Of a stretch of 64,000 bases of DNA, positions 1-9,269 are shown one piece after another. Every line of letters begins with the position of its first letter. Position 1 is the stretch's first letter. Source of the DNA: DATFVA01 sp963839165 (GTDB taxonomy: Bacteria > Bacteroidota > Ignavibacteria > Ignavibacteriales > Ignavibacteriaceae); assembly GCA_963839165.1 (NCBI GenBank), contig CAWIUG010000011.1, positions 124,001 to 188,000 on the forward strand, in the 5' to 3' direction. The notes beneath the pieces were generated by a model, which worked only from the letters and a program-made list of their open reading frames with translations, made no database searches and was not told where the DNA came from. A program made the position numbers and the translations under genes.

Positions 1-554
1 GAACTGAAGGGTTCACGCATCATACCTGTCGGCAGAAGCTGCTGCTTAAAAAAATCATATTCTGTTAGAAACCTTTGTTCAAATATCAAAAGGTTAAGGT
101 CTCTCTTTATCCACCTGTGCTGGTAGGCATCATCAAGCACTATAACATTAATTCCTGTCTCGCTAATTAAATTGCCTGCGCCTTTCACTCTGTTTTCGGA
201 GACTGCTGCGGGTACTTTACATTCCATAGCCGTTATATATATCTCATCGCCGCAGTCACTTACAGGAGCGAGTATATCTTTCCCGTCAGATACAAGAAGA
301 TAACCTCTGGTATTCCGGCCGTAACCCCGACTTAGAACTCCGGCCTTTTTACCTTCTCTTTTCAGCAAATTGGTCAGAGAAATTACCAACGGAGTTTTGC
401 CGGAACCTCCTACAGAGATGTTGCCAACAGATATCACGCTTGCATCTACATCCTCTGTCTTAAAAACATTATTATCAAAGAACCAGTTCCTGACATTTAT
501 AACCAATGCGTAAAAAGGTATAAGGGGATATAATATCAGTTTTAATAATTTCAC
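1..554 (-). CDS. lpxK: Tetraacyldisaccharide 4'-kinase LpxK (5' part only, cut by window edge)
   Basis: LpxK phosphorylates the 4'-position of the lipid A disaccharide at the inner membrane. Translating the minus strand from a GTG at 554 gives an unbroken frame to the window edge, about 184 residues. It starts with a hydrophobic anchor, followed by the P-loop VGNISVGGSGKTP (about residues 43-55), the LDDAYQHR motif (family: DDGFQH) and LPTGMMREP, all characteristic of LpxK. The GTG lies 12 bases past the stop of the DUF374 acyltransferase gene, so it is the last visible gene of the lpxB-acyltransferase-lpxK group. The ribosome-binding site is weak (AAAGAGAA). The C-terminal half lies outside the window. 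Identity is secure; the exact start is an inference from spacing. Confidence 0.88.
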   Translation of the reverse strand, partial: MKLLKLILYPLIPFYALVINVRNWFFDNNVFKTEDVDASVISVGNISVGGSGKTPLVISLTNLLKREGKKAGVLSRGYGRNTRGYLLVSDGKDILAPVSDCGDEIYITAMECKVPAAVSENRVKGAGNLISETGINVIVLDDAYQHRWIKRDLNLLIFEQRFLTEYDFFKQQLLPTGMMREPFS

Positions 555-566
555 TATAATTCTCTT

Positions 567-1223
567 TTAGAATTTCTCTGCCTGAAGCTGGAGCTCATTG
601 AGCTTATTTTCACATTTTGCAATGACTTTTGAAATTTCATCTCTGCTCATATCGGGTCCTACAAAAACAGGATCCGAGTATATTACGTTGACCCTGGTAA
701 AAAATTTCGGAACCTGAAAACTATCCCAGCTCTTAAGAATTCTTTTCTTTTTGAATCCGATTCCTACAAGCACAAGCGGCAGTCCGGCTTTCTTTGCTGC
801 AACTACTGCACCTGCCTTAAGCTTAAAAGGAGGTCCTTTTGGTCCATCGGGAGTTATTGCAATCGAATAACCATTTTTCGCAAAGTCGACCATTAAACCA
901 AGGGCAACATCACCTCCCTCGCTGCTTGAACCTCGTAAGACTTTATAATTCCATTTTTTTAATATCTTTGCCAGCAGATCCCCGTCCTTGCTCTTACTCG
1001 TGAGGCCGGCGAAATTATTATTCCTGTTTAGAAACCAAGGAAGCAGCATCGTACCATGCCAGAATGCAAGAACATAGTTAACATTCTCACGGCCGAATTT
1101 ATCCGGGACATCCCGGTTTATAACTTTAATTCTCAGCGATCTGCAAAGAATATTCACAAGTTGAAAAAGAACATAATTTCCTGCAAAACGCAGAGTATCC
1201 TGTTTAGCTTTTTTAAGCTTCAT
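567..1223 (-). CDS. DUF374 / lysophospholipid acyltransferase family protein
   Basis: A 218-residue protein of the DUF374 family, related to the LpxL/LpxM and PlsC-type acyltransferases. The sequence has an N-terminal hydrophobic segment, FWHGTML with a candidate catalytic His56, and TPDGPKGP at about 124-131, the DUF374 hallmark. Acyl donor and acceptor cannot be read from the sequence. Its position between lpxB and lpxK, with the start overlapping the lpxB end by 11 bases, suggests a late acylation step in lipid A or a similar envelope lipid. The family is common in Bacteroidota and Epsilonproteobacteria genomes. It could instead act on phospholipid; the family call is firm, the substrate is inference. 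Confidence 0.85.
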   Translation of the reverse strand: MKLKKAKQDTLRFAGNYVLFQLVNILCRSLRIKVINRDVPDKFGRENVNYVLAFWHGTMLLPWFLNRNNNFAGLTSKSKDGDLLAKILKKWNYKVLRGSSSEGGDVALGLMVDFAKNGYSIAITPDGPKGPPFKLKAGAVVAAKKAGLPLVLVGIGFKKKRILKSWDSFQVPKFFTRVNVIYSDPVFVGPDMSRDEISKVIAKCENKLNELQLQAEKF

Positions 1224-2358
1224 TCAATAACGAATAAATGATATCTGCTGCCCGACGGGAAGTTCCCGCTGAATTCAGCTTCTCTTTTAATTGTTCCAGT
1301 TTTGACTTAATATTATTATACAAAGATCTGTCGGCAAGGATGTTTCTGCATTCAAAATATATTGTTTCTTTGTTAACGTCTTTCTGAATCAGTTCCGGGA
1401 CAACTTTTTCTCCCGAAATAATATTTGCCATACCAATGCTGTCTACCTGTACGAGGTTTTTTCCGATAATATATGTAAGCAGACTTGTCTTATAAACAAT
1501 TATCATCGGCAGTCCGAATATTCCTGCTTCCAGCGTTGACGTGCCTGATTTTATTATCCCAAGTTTTGCATATTTCATTAAATCATAGGTAAAACCCTTA
1601 ACTACTTTGAACGTCTTTGAAGACGTCATACCGTATAACATACGTTCATCTATATTTGATGAACAGGCTGCAACAACCTGCAGATTAAATTCTTCAGCAA
1701 GCTTCCCGGCGGCAAGGATAACCTCGGGGAAGATCTTCTCAACTTCATGTTCGCGGCTTCCGGGCATAACCAGGAGAATTTCTTTATCAGGAAGATCAAA
1801 TTTATTCAGTAGTTCCTGCCTGCTTAAAAATTTATATTCGTTAATCCTCTGAATTAACGGATGACCTACAAGCTCAACGTTCACATCGTGGCTCTTATAT
1901 AATTCCTCTTCGAAAGGAAAAACTACTATCATCTTATCAACAAGCTTTTTTATTTTTTTAATTCTTCCACCTCCCCATGCCCAGATCTGGGGGGAGATAT
2001 AATAAATCACTTTAACATTAATGCTTTTGAGCTTTTTAGCAAAATTCAGGTTAAAGCCGGGATAATCGATTAGAACGACATATTTAATATTTTCTTTCCT
2101 TATTACATTCAGAAGCTCACTCTGCACCTGCTTGATGAAAGGAAGATGCTTTACTACTTCCGAAAATCCCAGGAAAGCCATTCTTTTAATATGGTACAAT
2201 ACATTCATTCCGGCATCTGTCATTCTATCGCCGCCTAATCCAAAAACATTTATCCGGTTATCCAGTTTCTTTAATTCCTCGATTAATGCTGCTCCTATAT
2301 AATCTCCTGAAACTTCGCCGGCAATCATCATTATATTTTTTTTTGCAGATTCATTCAT
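1213..2358 (-). CDS. lpxB: Lipid-A-disaccharide synthase LpxB
   Basis: LpxB joins UDP-2,3-diacylglucosamine and lipid X to form the lipid A disaccharide at the inner-membrane surface. The protein opens with the family N-terminus MMIAGEVSGDYIGA and contains YYISPQIWAWGGGRI, LPFEEELY-like and LVMPGSREHEV motifs, and the nucleotide-sugar-binding stretch KSGTSTLEAG. I chose the ATG at 2358 (381 residues): it lies one base after the stop of the upstream ICMT-like gene. The longer frame begins at 2406 inside that gene and adds 16 residues with no family counterpart. The end overlaps the next gene by 11 bases. Co-transcription with the acyltransferase and lpxK fits a lipid A operon. Confidence 0.93.
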   Translation of the reverse strand: MNESAKKNIMMIAGEVSGDYIGAALIEELKKLDNRINVFGLGGDRMTDAGMNVLYHIKRMAFLGFSEVVKHLPFIKQVQSELLNVIRKENIKYVVLIDYPGFNLNFAKKLKSINVKVIYYISPQIWAWGGGRIKKIKKLVDKMIVVFPFEEELYKSHDVNVELVGHPLIQRINEYKFLSRQELLNKFDLPDKEILLVMPGSREHEVEKIFPEVILAAGKLAEEFNLQVVAACSSNIDERMLYGMTSSKTFKVVKGFTYDLMKYAKLGIIKSGTSTLEAGIFGLPMIIVYKTSLLTYIIGKNLVQVDSIGMANIISGEKVVPELIQKDVNKETIYFECRNILADRSLYNNIKSKLEQLKEKLNSAGTSRRAADIIYSLLNEA

Positions 2359-2359
2359 A

Positions 2360-2944
2360 TCAGAATCTTCTAAGGAACCAGAGAAGCAATACAGTAATGG
2401 CAACAAGCGAAAATGCCTGAAGGCTTCTTCTTTCTGATTTGAGACCTTTCCTTATGTCATATTCCGGCTGCTCTACTTTGCCGGCTCTGTACTTTGTATA
2501 TTTTGGAATAAACCTGGGAACATTTTTCTTATAGTCTTCATATTCTTTTCCAAAAGTCTGTTCGAGGTATTTCTCCTCCTCCTGAACAATCATGTAGTAT
2601 TGGAGAGAGAAAAAGAAGAATCCCGCAATCTGAAGCCAGGGAAACAAAGCAAAAGACATAATGCCGAGGCCAGTATACATCAGTATGTTACCAAGGTATA
2701 AAGGGTTCCTCAGGTAAGCAAAAGGTCCGCTTACTATCAGGTATGTTCCGCCGACATTTCCGGTTGTTCGTGTTTCACTCCCTGCCCAGCTTACACCCCA
2801 TAGTCTTATTAGTTCTCCGGCCACCGTGATCAAAAACCCGATGATCAGGCTCCAGATGTTTGGATAAGCAAATATCAGCATAACCACGATGAACGGTATA
2901 GGTGTGTAGCTGCGGTATTTGAAAAAATTGGAAGCGAGTGACAT
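2360..2944 (-). CDS. ICMT/PEMT-like membrane methyltransferase
   Basis: A 194-residue integral membrane protein of the isoprenylcysteine carboxyl methyltransferase / phospholipid methyltransferase superfamily. Hydrophobic segments run through the N-terminal half. The conserved SAM-binding part is visible as GPFAYLRNPLYLGNIL (about 73-88), and further on as EEEKYLEQTFGKEYEDY and PRFIP, typical of bacterial ICMT-like proteins; a last membrane segment closes the C-terminus (VAITVLLLWFL). In bacteria the substrate is usually unknown, and here a lipid is as likely as a protein. The gene touches lpxB (one-base gap) and starts 9 bases after the HAD phosphatase stop, so it is translated from the same message. 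Confidence 0.8.
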   Translation of the reverse strand: MSLASNFFKYRSYTPIPFIVVMLIFAYPNIWSLIIGFLITVAGELIRLWGVSWAGSETRTTGNVGGTYLIVSGPFAYLRNPLYLGNILMYTGLGIMSFALFPWLQIAGFFFFSLQYYMIVQEEEKYLEQTFGKEYEDYKKNVPRFIPKYTKYRAGKVEQPEYDIRKGLKSERRSLQAFSLVAITVLLLWFLRRF

Positions 2945-2953
2945 TAAAATTCC

Positions 2954-3673
2954 TTATTCCTGTATATAAATTTCACGTCTATTAAGTTCGGCCTGGTGCC
3001 TTTTCTTCAGGCGTTTTTTCTGCCTCAATGTCTCCATCCTGTCAATAACATCATTGAAATCTTTGAAGGGGAAGTAAGTAATCCTTTCCTTCTCACAGTA
3101 TTTTAACAGATCATCCTTAGCAAAAATGAAATCGCAGAAATGCACAGTGTACTTATCCGAATTACCGTCTCCGATGAACACAGTATACTCATCTTCAGAG
3201 CTGTTGCTTATAATATGGTTTCGTTTGCAATTGGCTGAGGTCGTACATCCCGAGTCATAATATGGAAAAACCGGAGTCAGTGTGTTATCCTTATTTAACC
3301 TCAGTGTATTTGAATATACTTTTAAATGGTTCAGGTTTTCTCTTTCAAGGATTAAATCGATATAATAATCAAATCCGTCGCTCAGAATGTACATCTGAAA
3401 ATTATGCCTGCTGCAGTATTCCACGAAGGAATGGAAAGTCTTGTCAATCTCTATCTGAAGAATAAATTCATCCAGTTCCTGCTTATTTATGTAATCAACA
3501 GATTCGCAAAGCTGCAGCCAGCAGTCTTTCGCGGAAATTCTGTCGCTTAACAGATCATCTATAACCTTTTTAACAGTTTCAGAATCTCCGAATTTTGTAA
3601 AGAGTGCATCACCAGTATCTTTTTTGGTGATTGTTCCATCGAAGTCGACAAATATTTTAAATACTTTATCCAT
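2954..3673 (-). CDS. MtnX-like HAD-IB family phosphatase
   Basis: A 239-residue cytosolic HAD-superfamily phosphatase. Motif I is VDFDGTIT (about 9-16, nucleophile Asp), motif II ILSDGFD (about 96-102) and the late acidic motif IGDGNSD. The central region YYDSGCTTSANCKRN is a cysteine-containing cap segment seen in MtnX/phosphoserine-phosphatase-like proteins. MtnX itself dephosphorylates a methionine-salvage intermediate, but no other salvage gene is nearby, so the substrate is open; a role in a serine or lipid precursor pathway is equally possible. The start overlaps the T9SS-protein stop by 8 bases. The basic C-terminal tail (KKRLKKRHQ) is unusual for the family. Confidence 0.75.
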   Translation of the reverse strand: MDKVFKIFVDFDGTITKKDTGDALFTKFGDSETVKKVIDDLLSDRISAKDCWLQLCESVDYINKQELDEFILQIEIDKTFHSFVEYCSRHNFQMYILSDGFDYYIDLILERENLNHLKVYSNTLRLNKDNTLTPVFPYYDSGCTTSANCKRNHIISNSSEDEYTVFIGDGNSDKYTVHFCDFIFAKDDLLKYCEKERITYFPFKDFNDVIDRMETLRQKKRLKKRHQAELNRREIYIQE

Positions 3674-5684
3674 TCTTTACCATTTTAGTCAAAACCATTT
3701 TTTTAACTTCAACAAAGCTTCCGCTTTCAAACTTGTAAAAATAAATTCCGGGCTGCCTGTTGTTCGCCATGAAAGTCACGCTATTCTCTCCGGCCGGAAA
3801 ACGGTTCTGAATCTCGTCTATCTTTTCAATATGATTATCAAAGAACTCAATTTTCACATTCGATTCCTCCGGCAGGTAGAACTTTATAACGGTAGAATCA
3901 GAAAAAGGGTTAGGATTATTCTGAGTAAGGATTATGTAATTTGCCGACTCAAGGAAGGTAACCCTCGAAATATTTGATGACTGTGTGTTTCCCGAATTAT
4001 CCTTTAAAACTACACGGTAGTAAAGAGTTCCCGAAGTATCAGGTTTGTCGTAATATTCATAATAGTTTGCTGATACTGTGCTGTTTGAGTTGATCGAAGC
4101 GAGTTTCCGCCAATCAGAATTACCTGTATCGGATTGCATGCACCTCTCCAGGTCATAGGAACTCTGAGAGATTTCGTTTGCAGAATACCACGAGATCTTT
4201 ATCGAATCAGAAACCATATCTGCATTGAACCCGATGATCTGGGAAACAAATGTTCCTGTGCTGAATATCTTTTGTACATATATTCCGTTCCGGCTGTTTC
4301 GTTTCTCTTTAAAAACCGCAATCGCATTACCATTATCATCGGAAAGTAAATTAAGATAGCTTTTAGCTGTATTAAAATATAATCCAATTGCAGTACCTGT
4401 ACTATCCCACATAAGGCTGCCATCTGCCGATACCCTTTGTGAATAAATATTCCCTGTAACAGAGGCAGTTCTGCGGTCAAGCCAGGCTATAATTGCACCA
4501 TTACTATTATCTGTAATCAACCTTTGTCCGAACTGATCTCCGCTCATCCGGATAACGGGAAGACCTCCGGTGATCCATTGGGGTTTACCCGTTCTATCAT
4601 ATTTCTGAATATAGATATTCCGGTCGTTATTTATTTCATTTGTCCAGGATAAAATAAGAGAACTACCCGAGGTTATCATCTGGGGCATGGATTGTATACC
4701 CTCCCTTGCAGAACATACCTTCCCGTTCTTTCCCCAGAGCAATTTGCCGAGAGGATTTATAAGCTGATGGTACACAGCCCTGTTTTTTTTCAAAACCTGG
4801 TATGCTATATACACGTCCCGTCCTGAGTTTATTGCCGTGAACGAAATAACATTAAGATTATTATCAGTAACGGGAAGCGGTTTTTTACCCCACCGGGCTC
4901 GTCCTGATCTGTCATAATGCTGCGACAATATTGTTCCTCGACCTCCCGGACTTTCAATCCAGAAGATATAAACTCCTCCTGAATCATCTGACAGAACTGA
5001 AGGATTAAGCTTACTATTTGCAGAAGACGAAACCATTACTCCGGATGTATCCAATAAGAATCTGCCGTCTGCAGAAATTTCCTGAAGCTGTATCTTAGTA
5101 GTAAAAATGCGACCGGGTTCTTTTGAAAGATAGGTGACAAATATTTCGTTCCGTGAGTCTTTACACAGAGCATAATCACTTATTTCATTCTTTCCGCTAT
5201 TAATTCTTATACCTTCCGGGTTCCAGAGATTTGTGCCTCCGGAGTTTACTTTCTGAAGCAGAAGATCTCCCTTCTCTGACCTTGAAAAGTCTTTCCATGC
5301 AACAACCACAGCATTCCTGCCTGCGTTAACAGCAGCAGGATTATTCTGATCTCCAGTGCCTTCGGATATACTTTTACCATCCGCTCTGAAACTTATATCA
5401 CCATTCGATTCTATATGCATAAAACTAATTTCATTCTGTAAACCTGTTAAATTATCCTCCCAGAATACAAATGCCCCGCCATTCTGATCACCTACTGCCG
5501 AAATATTTATTGGATCGGCAAGGTCGAATGCAATCTGTGTATTTTCAGCAGGATTATTTGCCCATTGTGCGACAGCTTCATTTAAAGGAATACAGAGCAG
5601 GGACAACATAACGACCAAAAGAATCTTTACCTTGCCAGACCAGGAAAGAACCGGATAAGGAAAATGAACATCAGGCACTCGCAA
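3666..5684 (-). CDS. Secreted protein with type IX secretion C-terminal sorting domain
   Basis: A 672-residue exported protein. A Sec signal follows a short basic leader (hydrophobic core VKILLVVMLSLLCIPL, likely cleavage after VAQ near 40). The body consists of repeated beta-rich units with motifs such as WKDFSRS, IFWIESPGGR and AWLDRRTA, resembling a beta-propeller. A fibronectin-like region follows at roughly 485-580. The last ~85 residues form a type A sorting domain: NNPNPFSDSTVIKFYLPEES and a terminal PGIYFYKFESG..KKMVL. Such domains direct passage through the PorV-dependent type IX system and cleavage or anchoring at the surface. The start lies inside the end of smc (14-base overlap), an odd partner for a surface protein. 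Ligand or activity unknown. Confidence 0.85.
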   Translation of the reverse strand: MRVPDVHFPYPVLSWSGKVKILLVVMLSLLCIPLNEAVAQWANNPAENTQIAFDLADPINISAVGDQNGGAFVFWEDNLTGLQNEISFMHIESNGDISFRADGKSISEGTGDQNNPAAVNAGRNAVVVAWKDFSRSEKGDLLLQKVNSGGTNLWNPEGIRINSGKNEISDYALCKDSRNEIFVTYLSKEPGRIFTTKIQLQEISADGRFLLDTSGVMVSSSANSKLNPSVLSDDSGGVYIFWIESPGGRGTILSQHYDRSGRARWGKKPLPVTDNNLNVISFTAINSGRDVYIAYQVLKKNRAVYHQLINPLGKLLWGKNGKVCSAREGIQSMPQMITSGSSLILSWTNEINNDRNIYIQKYDRTGKPQWITGGLPVIRMSGDQFGQRLITDNSNGAIIAWLDRRTASVTGNIYSQRVSADGSLMWDSTGTAIGLYFNTAKSYLNLLSDDNGNAIAVFKEKRNSRNGIYVQKIFSTGTFVSQIIGFNADMVSDSIKISWYSANEISQSSYDLERCMQSDTGNSDWRKLASINSNSTVSANYYEYYDKPDTSGTLYYRVVLKDNSGNTQSSNISRVTFLESANYIILTQNNPNPFSDSTVIKFYLPEESNVKIEFFDNHIEKIDEIQNRFPAGENSVTFMANNRQPGIYFYKFESGSFVEVKKMVLTKMVKNG

Positions 5685-8600
5685 AATTCAGATCCTCATT
5701 GAATTGCACACTTACCAGCTTCGAAATTCCTTCTTCCTGCATAGTCACCCCGTACATTGTATCCGCTGCTTCCATTGTGCGTTTATTATGGGTGACAACT
5801 ATGAACTGGGTATCCTTACTAAAGTCACGTATTATTTTTGTAAACCTGTCAATATTTGCATCATCAAGAGGAGCATCAATTTCATCAAGTATGCAGAAAG
5901 GACTGGGTTTTACCAGGTAGATAGCAAAAAGCAGTGCTATTGCGGTCAGGGTTTTCTCTCCTCCTGATAGCAGATCAATTGAAGTGGGACGTTTGCCTTT
6001 TGGTTTCGCAATTATTTCTATCCTGGCTTCCAGAGGATCGGCGTTCTCCTCTATTCTAAGATCGGCTTCATCCCCCGGGTTAAACAATCCGCGGAATATG
6101 TTTATAAAGTTCTCTCTTATTTTATCGAAAGTATCCTTAAAGAGCTGCTGTGCGGTTGTATTTATTTCCTCAATGGTTTTAATAACATCTTTCTCAGAAT
6201 CAATTAAGTCATCTCTCTGTTTGGAAAGAAATTCAAGGCGCTGTTCCTCTTCTTCAAATTCAGAATATGCAAGCAGGTTTATGGGCCCCAGGTTTTTAAC
6301 CTGCTGTTTAAGTGAATGAACCTCTTCAGACCGCGAATTAAAATTGAAATCTTCCAGGTCATCGAAGGATTTCCATTCGATTTTGAGGGAATAATTTTCC
6401 TGGATGTGTTCCTCAAGATTTGTGATTTTTATCCCAAGTTCATTTATTTTAATCTCGCTCAGATGTATAGCATCAGAAACCTGTTCCCGTTCCTTTCTAT
6501 AAAAATTCTGTTTTTCTTCGAGTTCATTTATCTGGTTCTGAATTTCAACGTAAGCAGCATCGAGTTCCTCTTCTTCCTTAATAAGAATTGCCTTTTCACC
6601 TTTGAGACTATCAGTTTCATCTGTTTTTTCTTCGATGACAGCATTTAAGGTCAGGATCTCCTCTTCAAAAGATGATATATCCGCATCTCTTTTAACGATC
6701 GTTTTATTTATGGTATCAATAGAATCCTTTGCCCGTTCTATAGCATTCAAGGTATTCTTTTTTTCTCCGAGCAGTCTTTCAAGCTCCAGATTCAGACGGT
6801 TCTGAGTCTTAATAAGCTCTTCAAACTCCTCTCTGGATGATCTGAAATCTTCTTCAAGGTTCTCTCTGGCCTGGTCCGCTTTTAATTTTTCCTTCTGCTG
6901 TTCTTCAATCAGTAGCTGGAGGCTGTTCTTTTCAGTATCAAGCCTGTTGGAATCAGCTGCAAGCTCTTGAATTTCAGTCCTGGCTTTCTCAATATCATCC
7001 GCTGCTTTCTGCTTTTCAAATTCAAACTGAGCAATCTGTTTTTCAACATTTGATAGATCATTTACAATCATCCGTCCTTGTTCCGAAAGAACCTTCAGGT
7101 CAATTTTCCCTATAAGTCCTTCGGTCTCAGTGATCTTATCCTGCAGTGCATATAATTCTTTTTCTTTTTTGGGTAGTTCATATTTAAGGTTTTCGAGCAG
7201 TTTCATCCTTCCGAAGAGCGAGTCATCAAGCCTGGGAGCTGAGCCTGCTTCGATCAGGCCGGTTCTTGATATGAAGTCTCCCTGTAAAGTAACAAAATTG
7301 AAATCAGCATATTTTTTAGAAAGTTTAAACGCCGTATCGAGATCTTCCACAATTACAGTGTAATATAAAAGGGTTCTGAAGAACGATTCCCACCTGGGAT
7401 CTGTTTGTATTAATTCATAAGTCCAGTTCTTAAATCCTGCTTCCTTAGCGAGTTGTTTTCTCTTCCTGTTGAGTGAGAAATCTTTGAGCTTATCGATCAG
7501 ACTCTTCTTTTTACCGTACCCATTATCCTTTACATAAAAAGCTGCCTTGCCGATCTCATTTTCACGAAGGTAATCTATACCGTTCATAAGATCATCTATC
7601 GACTCGACCAGGATATTATTTATATCACCCCGAAGAGAAGCTTCTACAGCAAATCTGTATTCATCCGAAGTATTACCAATATGGGCCAGAAGGTTTTTAT
7701 CTCCCTTAGCCCAGTCGTCATTTCCCAGCAGAGCTTTAGAACCTTTGGAAACTCCTTCGAGGTTTTCAATGAGTGTCTGAATGAAGTTTATTTTCTCATT
7801 CAGGGTATTTAAGTATCCTTTACCCTCAAGTTCCTTTGTCTTAAGTAATGAAAGCTCCTTCTCAAGATCTTCTTTTTCTTTCTGTTTACGTGAATAGACT
7901 TGTTCGGAATCTGCAAGTTTATGTTCCAGCCCGGTTTTCTCATTACCCAGTTCTTCTAAAAATCCTACTGTTTTGGCTATGTTACCGGTAAGCGACTGAA
8001 TCCTCTGATTAAGTTTATTTATAGCCTGGTTTTTTGTATCAAGTGTCTTTTCCAGGTTCGACAGATCATTTTCCATACCCGTAAGTTTTTTGAACTTCTC
8101 AAGCTGAAGCTCTGCCTGTTCCCTTAGCTTTTCACGCTTTTCTTCAATAAGGTCCCTTAAACTTTGAACTCTGTCTTCAATAACGGCCTTCTCATTTTCT
8201 TTGCTGCTGCTATCGTTTTCAAAATCTGTAATCAGCCTGGTGCTGTCATCTATAAGCTCACCAGCTTCCTGCAGACGGGTATTTAATTCAACCAGTTCCT
8301 CCTTATATCTTTCAATGTTCTTTTCAAGAGAGGTCTTACGTTCACGTGATAAAGAGAGCTGATTTTCAGTTTTAAATATTGTTTCTGTCTTTACTGTTAA
8401 TTCGGCTCTTTTATTCTTAAGAGCATTCTCTGCAGCAGTCAGATTAAGTTTTACAGCCTTCAGCTCATCATTAAGTTTAGATAATTCCGATTCAAAAGAT
8501 ATTTTTTTCTTCAGGTTTTCTTCTTTTGAATTGCGCGCATCTTCTTTCTGCAAAAGGAATAGAGCGTATTCCCTTTCGGCCAGGTCAAGTTCAAGTTCTC

Positions 8601-9267
8601 TGAGAGTCGATGAAATCTTGTTATATTTATCGGCCCTTTTAGCCTGCCTTTCAAGTGAATTAACTTTTTTCTGAACTTCTGAAACTATATCGTTTACCCG
8701 CGTAAGATCGGCCTTTACTTCGTCAAGTTTCCTTAAAGCAAGCCTTCTTCTGAGTTTGTATTTATTCACACCGGCAGCCTCTTCAAACATAGTGCGTCTC
8801 TCATCAGCTTTATTGCTGAGGATCGTCTCAACCATTTTCAGTTCAATAACGGAGTAAGCATTAGCCCCAATGCCTGTATCCATAAAAAGGTTGGTAATAT
8901 CCTTGAGCCTGCATATGTTTTTATTAAGCAGATATTCGCTTTCGCCTGACCGGAAAATCCTTCTGGTAATAGTGACATCGGTATATTCTGTAGGCAGGAT
9001 GCCTTTATTATTCTGGATGGTAAGGGAAACTTCCGCCATACCCATCGGTTTTTTTGCCGAAGTCCCATTAAAGATCACGTTCTCCATCTTATCGCTTCTG
9101 AGAGCACCGCTCCGCTGCTCTCCCAGCACCCACCTGATAGAGTCAACGATATTGGTTTTACCGCACCCGTTAGGCCCAACTATGGAAGTAACCCCTTCGT
9201 TAAAGTTGACATTAGTTTTCTGAGCAAACGATTTAAAACCAAGTATTTCAAGTCTGGATAAATACAA
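5671..9267 (-). CDS. smc: Chromosome segregation protein SMC
   Basis: SMC forms the ATPase ring that organises and segregates the chromosome with ScpA and ScpB, neither of which lies in this window. The 1198 residues show the full architecture: N-terminal Walker A GPNGCGKTN (31-39); a long coiled coil; the hinge at about 510-660 with FAVEASLRGDINNILVES; a second coiled coil; and the C-terminal head with LLSGGEKTLTA (signature, from 1099) and ILDEIDAPLDD (Walker B). Length matches bacterial SMC. The start codon lies 2 bases after the GH2-like gene stop, and the end overlaps the next gene. The RAD50-like zinc-hook motif is absent, supporting SMC over SbcC. Confidence 0.96.
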   Translation of the reverse strand: MYLSRLEILGFKSFAQKTNVNFNEGVTSIVGPNGCGKTNIVDSIRWVLGEQRSGALRSDKMENVIFNGTSAKKPMGMAEVSLTIQNNKGILPTEYTDVTITRRIFRSGESEYLLNKNICRLKDITNLFMDTGIGANAYSVIELKMVETILSNKADERRTMFEEAAGVNKYKLRRRLALRKLDEVKADLTRVNDIVSEVQKKVNSLERQAKRADKYNKISSTLRELELDLAEREYALFLLQKEDARNSKEENLKKKISFESELSKLNDELKAVKLNLTAAENALKNKRAELTVKTETIFKTENQLSLSRERKTSLEKNIERYKEELVELNTRLQEAGELIDDSTRLITDFENDSSSKENEKAVIEDRVQSLRDLIEEKREKLREQAELQLEKFKKLTGMENDLSNLEKTLDTKNQAINKLNQRIQSLTGNIAKTVGFLEELGNEKTGLEHKLADSEQVYSRKQKEKEDLEKELSLLKTKELEGKGYLNTLNEKINFIQTLIENLEGVSKGSKALLGNDDWAKGDKNLLAHIGNTSDEYRFAVEASLRGDINNILVESIDDLMNGIDYLRENEIGKAAFYVKDNGYGKKKSLIDKLKDFSLNRKRKQLAKEAGFKNWTYELIQTDPRWESFFRTLLYYTVIVEDLDTAFKLSKKYADFNFVTLQGDFISRTGLIEAGSAPRLDDSLFGRMKLLENLKYELPKKEKELYALQDKITETEGLIGKIDLKVLSEQGRMIVNDLSNVEKQIAQFEFEKQKAADDIEKARTEIQELAADSNRLDTEKNSLQLLIEEQQKEKLKADQARENLEEDFRSSREEFEELIKTQNRLNLELERLLGEKKNTLNAIERAKDSIDTINKTIVKRDADISSFEEEILTLNAVIEEKTDETDSLKGEKAILIKEEEELDAAYVEIQNQINELEEKQNFYRKEREQVSDAIHLSEIKINELGIKITNLEEHIQENYSLKIEWKSFDDLEDFNFNSRSEEVHSLKQQVKNLGPINLLAYSEFEEEEQRLEFLSKQRDDLIDSEKDVIKTIEEINTTAQQLFKDTFDKIRENFINIFRGLFNPGDEADLRIEENADPLEARIEIIAKPKGKRPTSIDLLSGGEKTLTAIALLFAIYLVKPSPFCILDEIDAPLDDANIDRFTKIIRDFSKDTQFIVVTHNKRTMEAADTMYGVTMQEEGISKLVSVQFNEDLNFASA

Positions 9268-9269
9268 TC

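Noticed and set aside
2359..2406. Longer lpxB start at 2406
   Set aside because: It extends into the upstream gene and adds 16 residues without family match; the ATG at 2358 fits the LpxB N-terminus.
5699..9223. Many open frames antisense to smc (for example 5984-6319, 8870-9223)
   Set aside because: They are shadows of a well-supported coding frame, lack ribosome-binding sites and have no recognisable domains.
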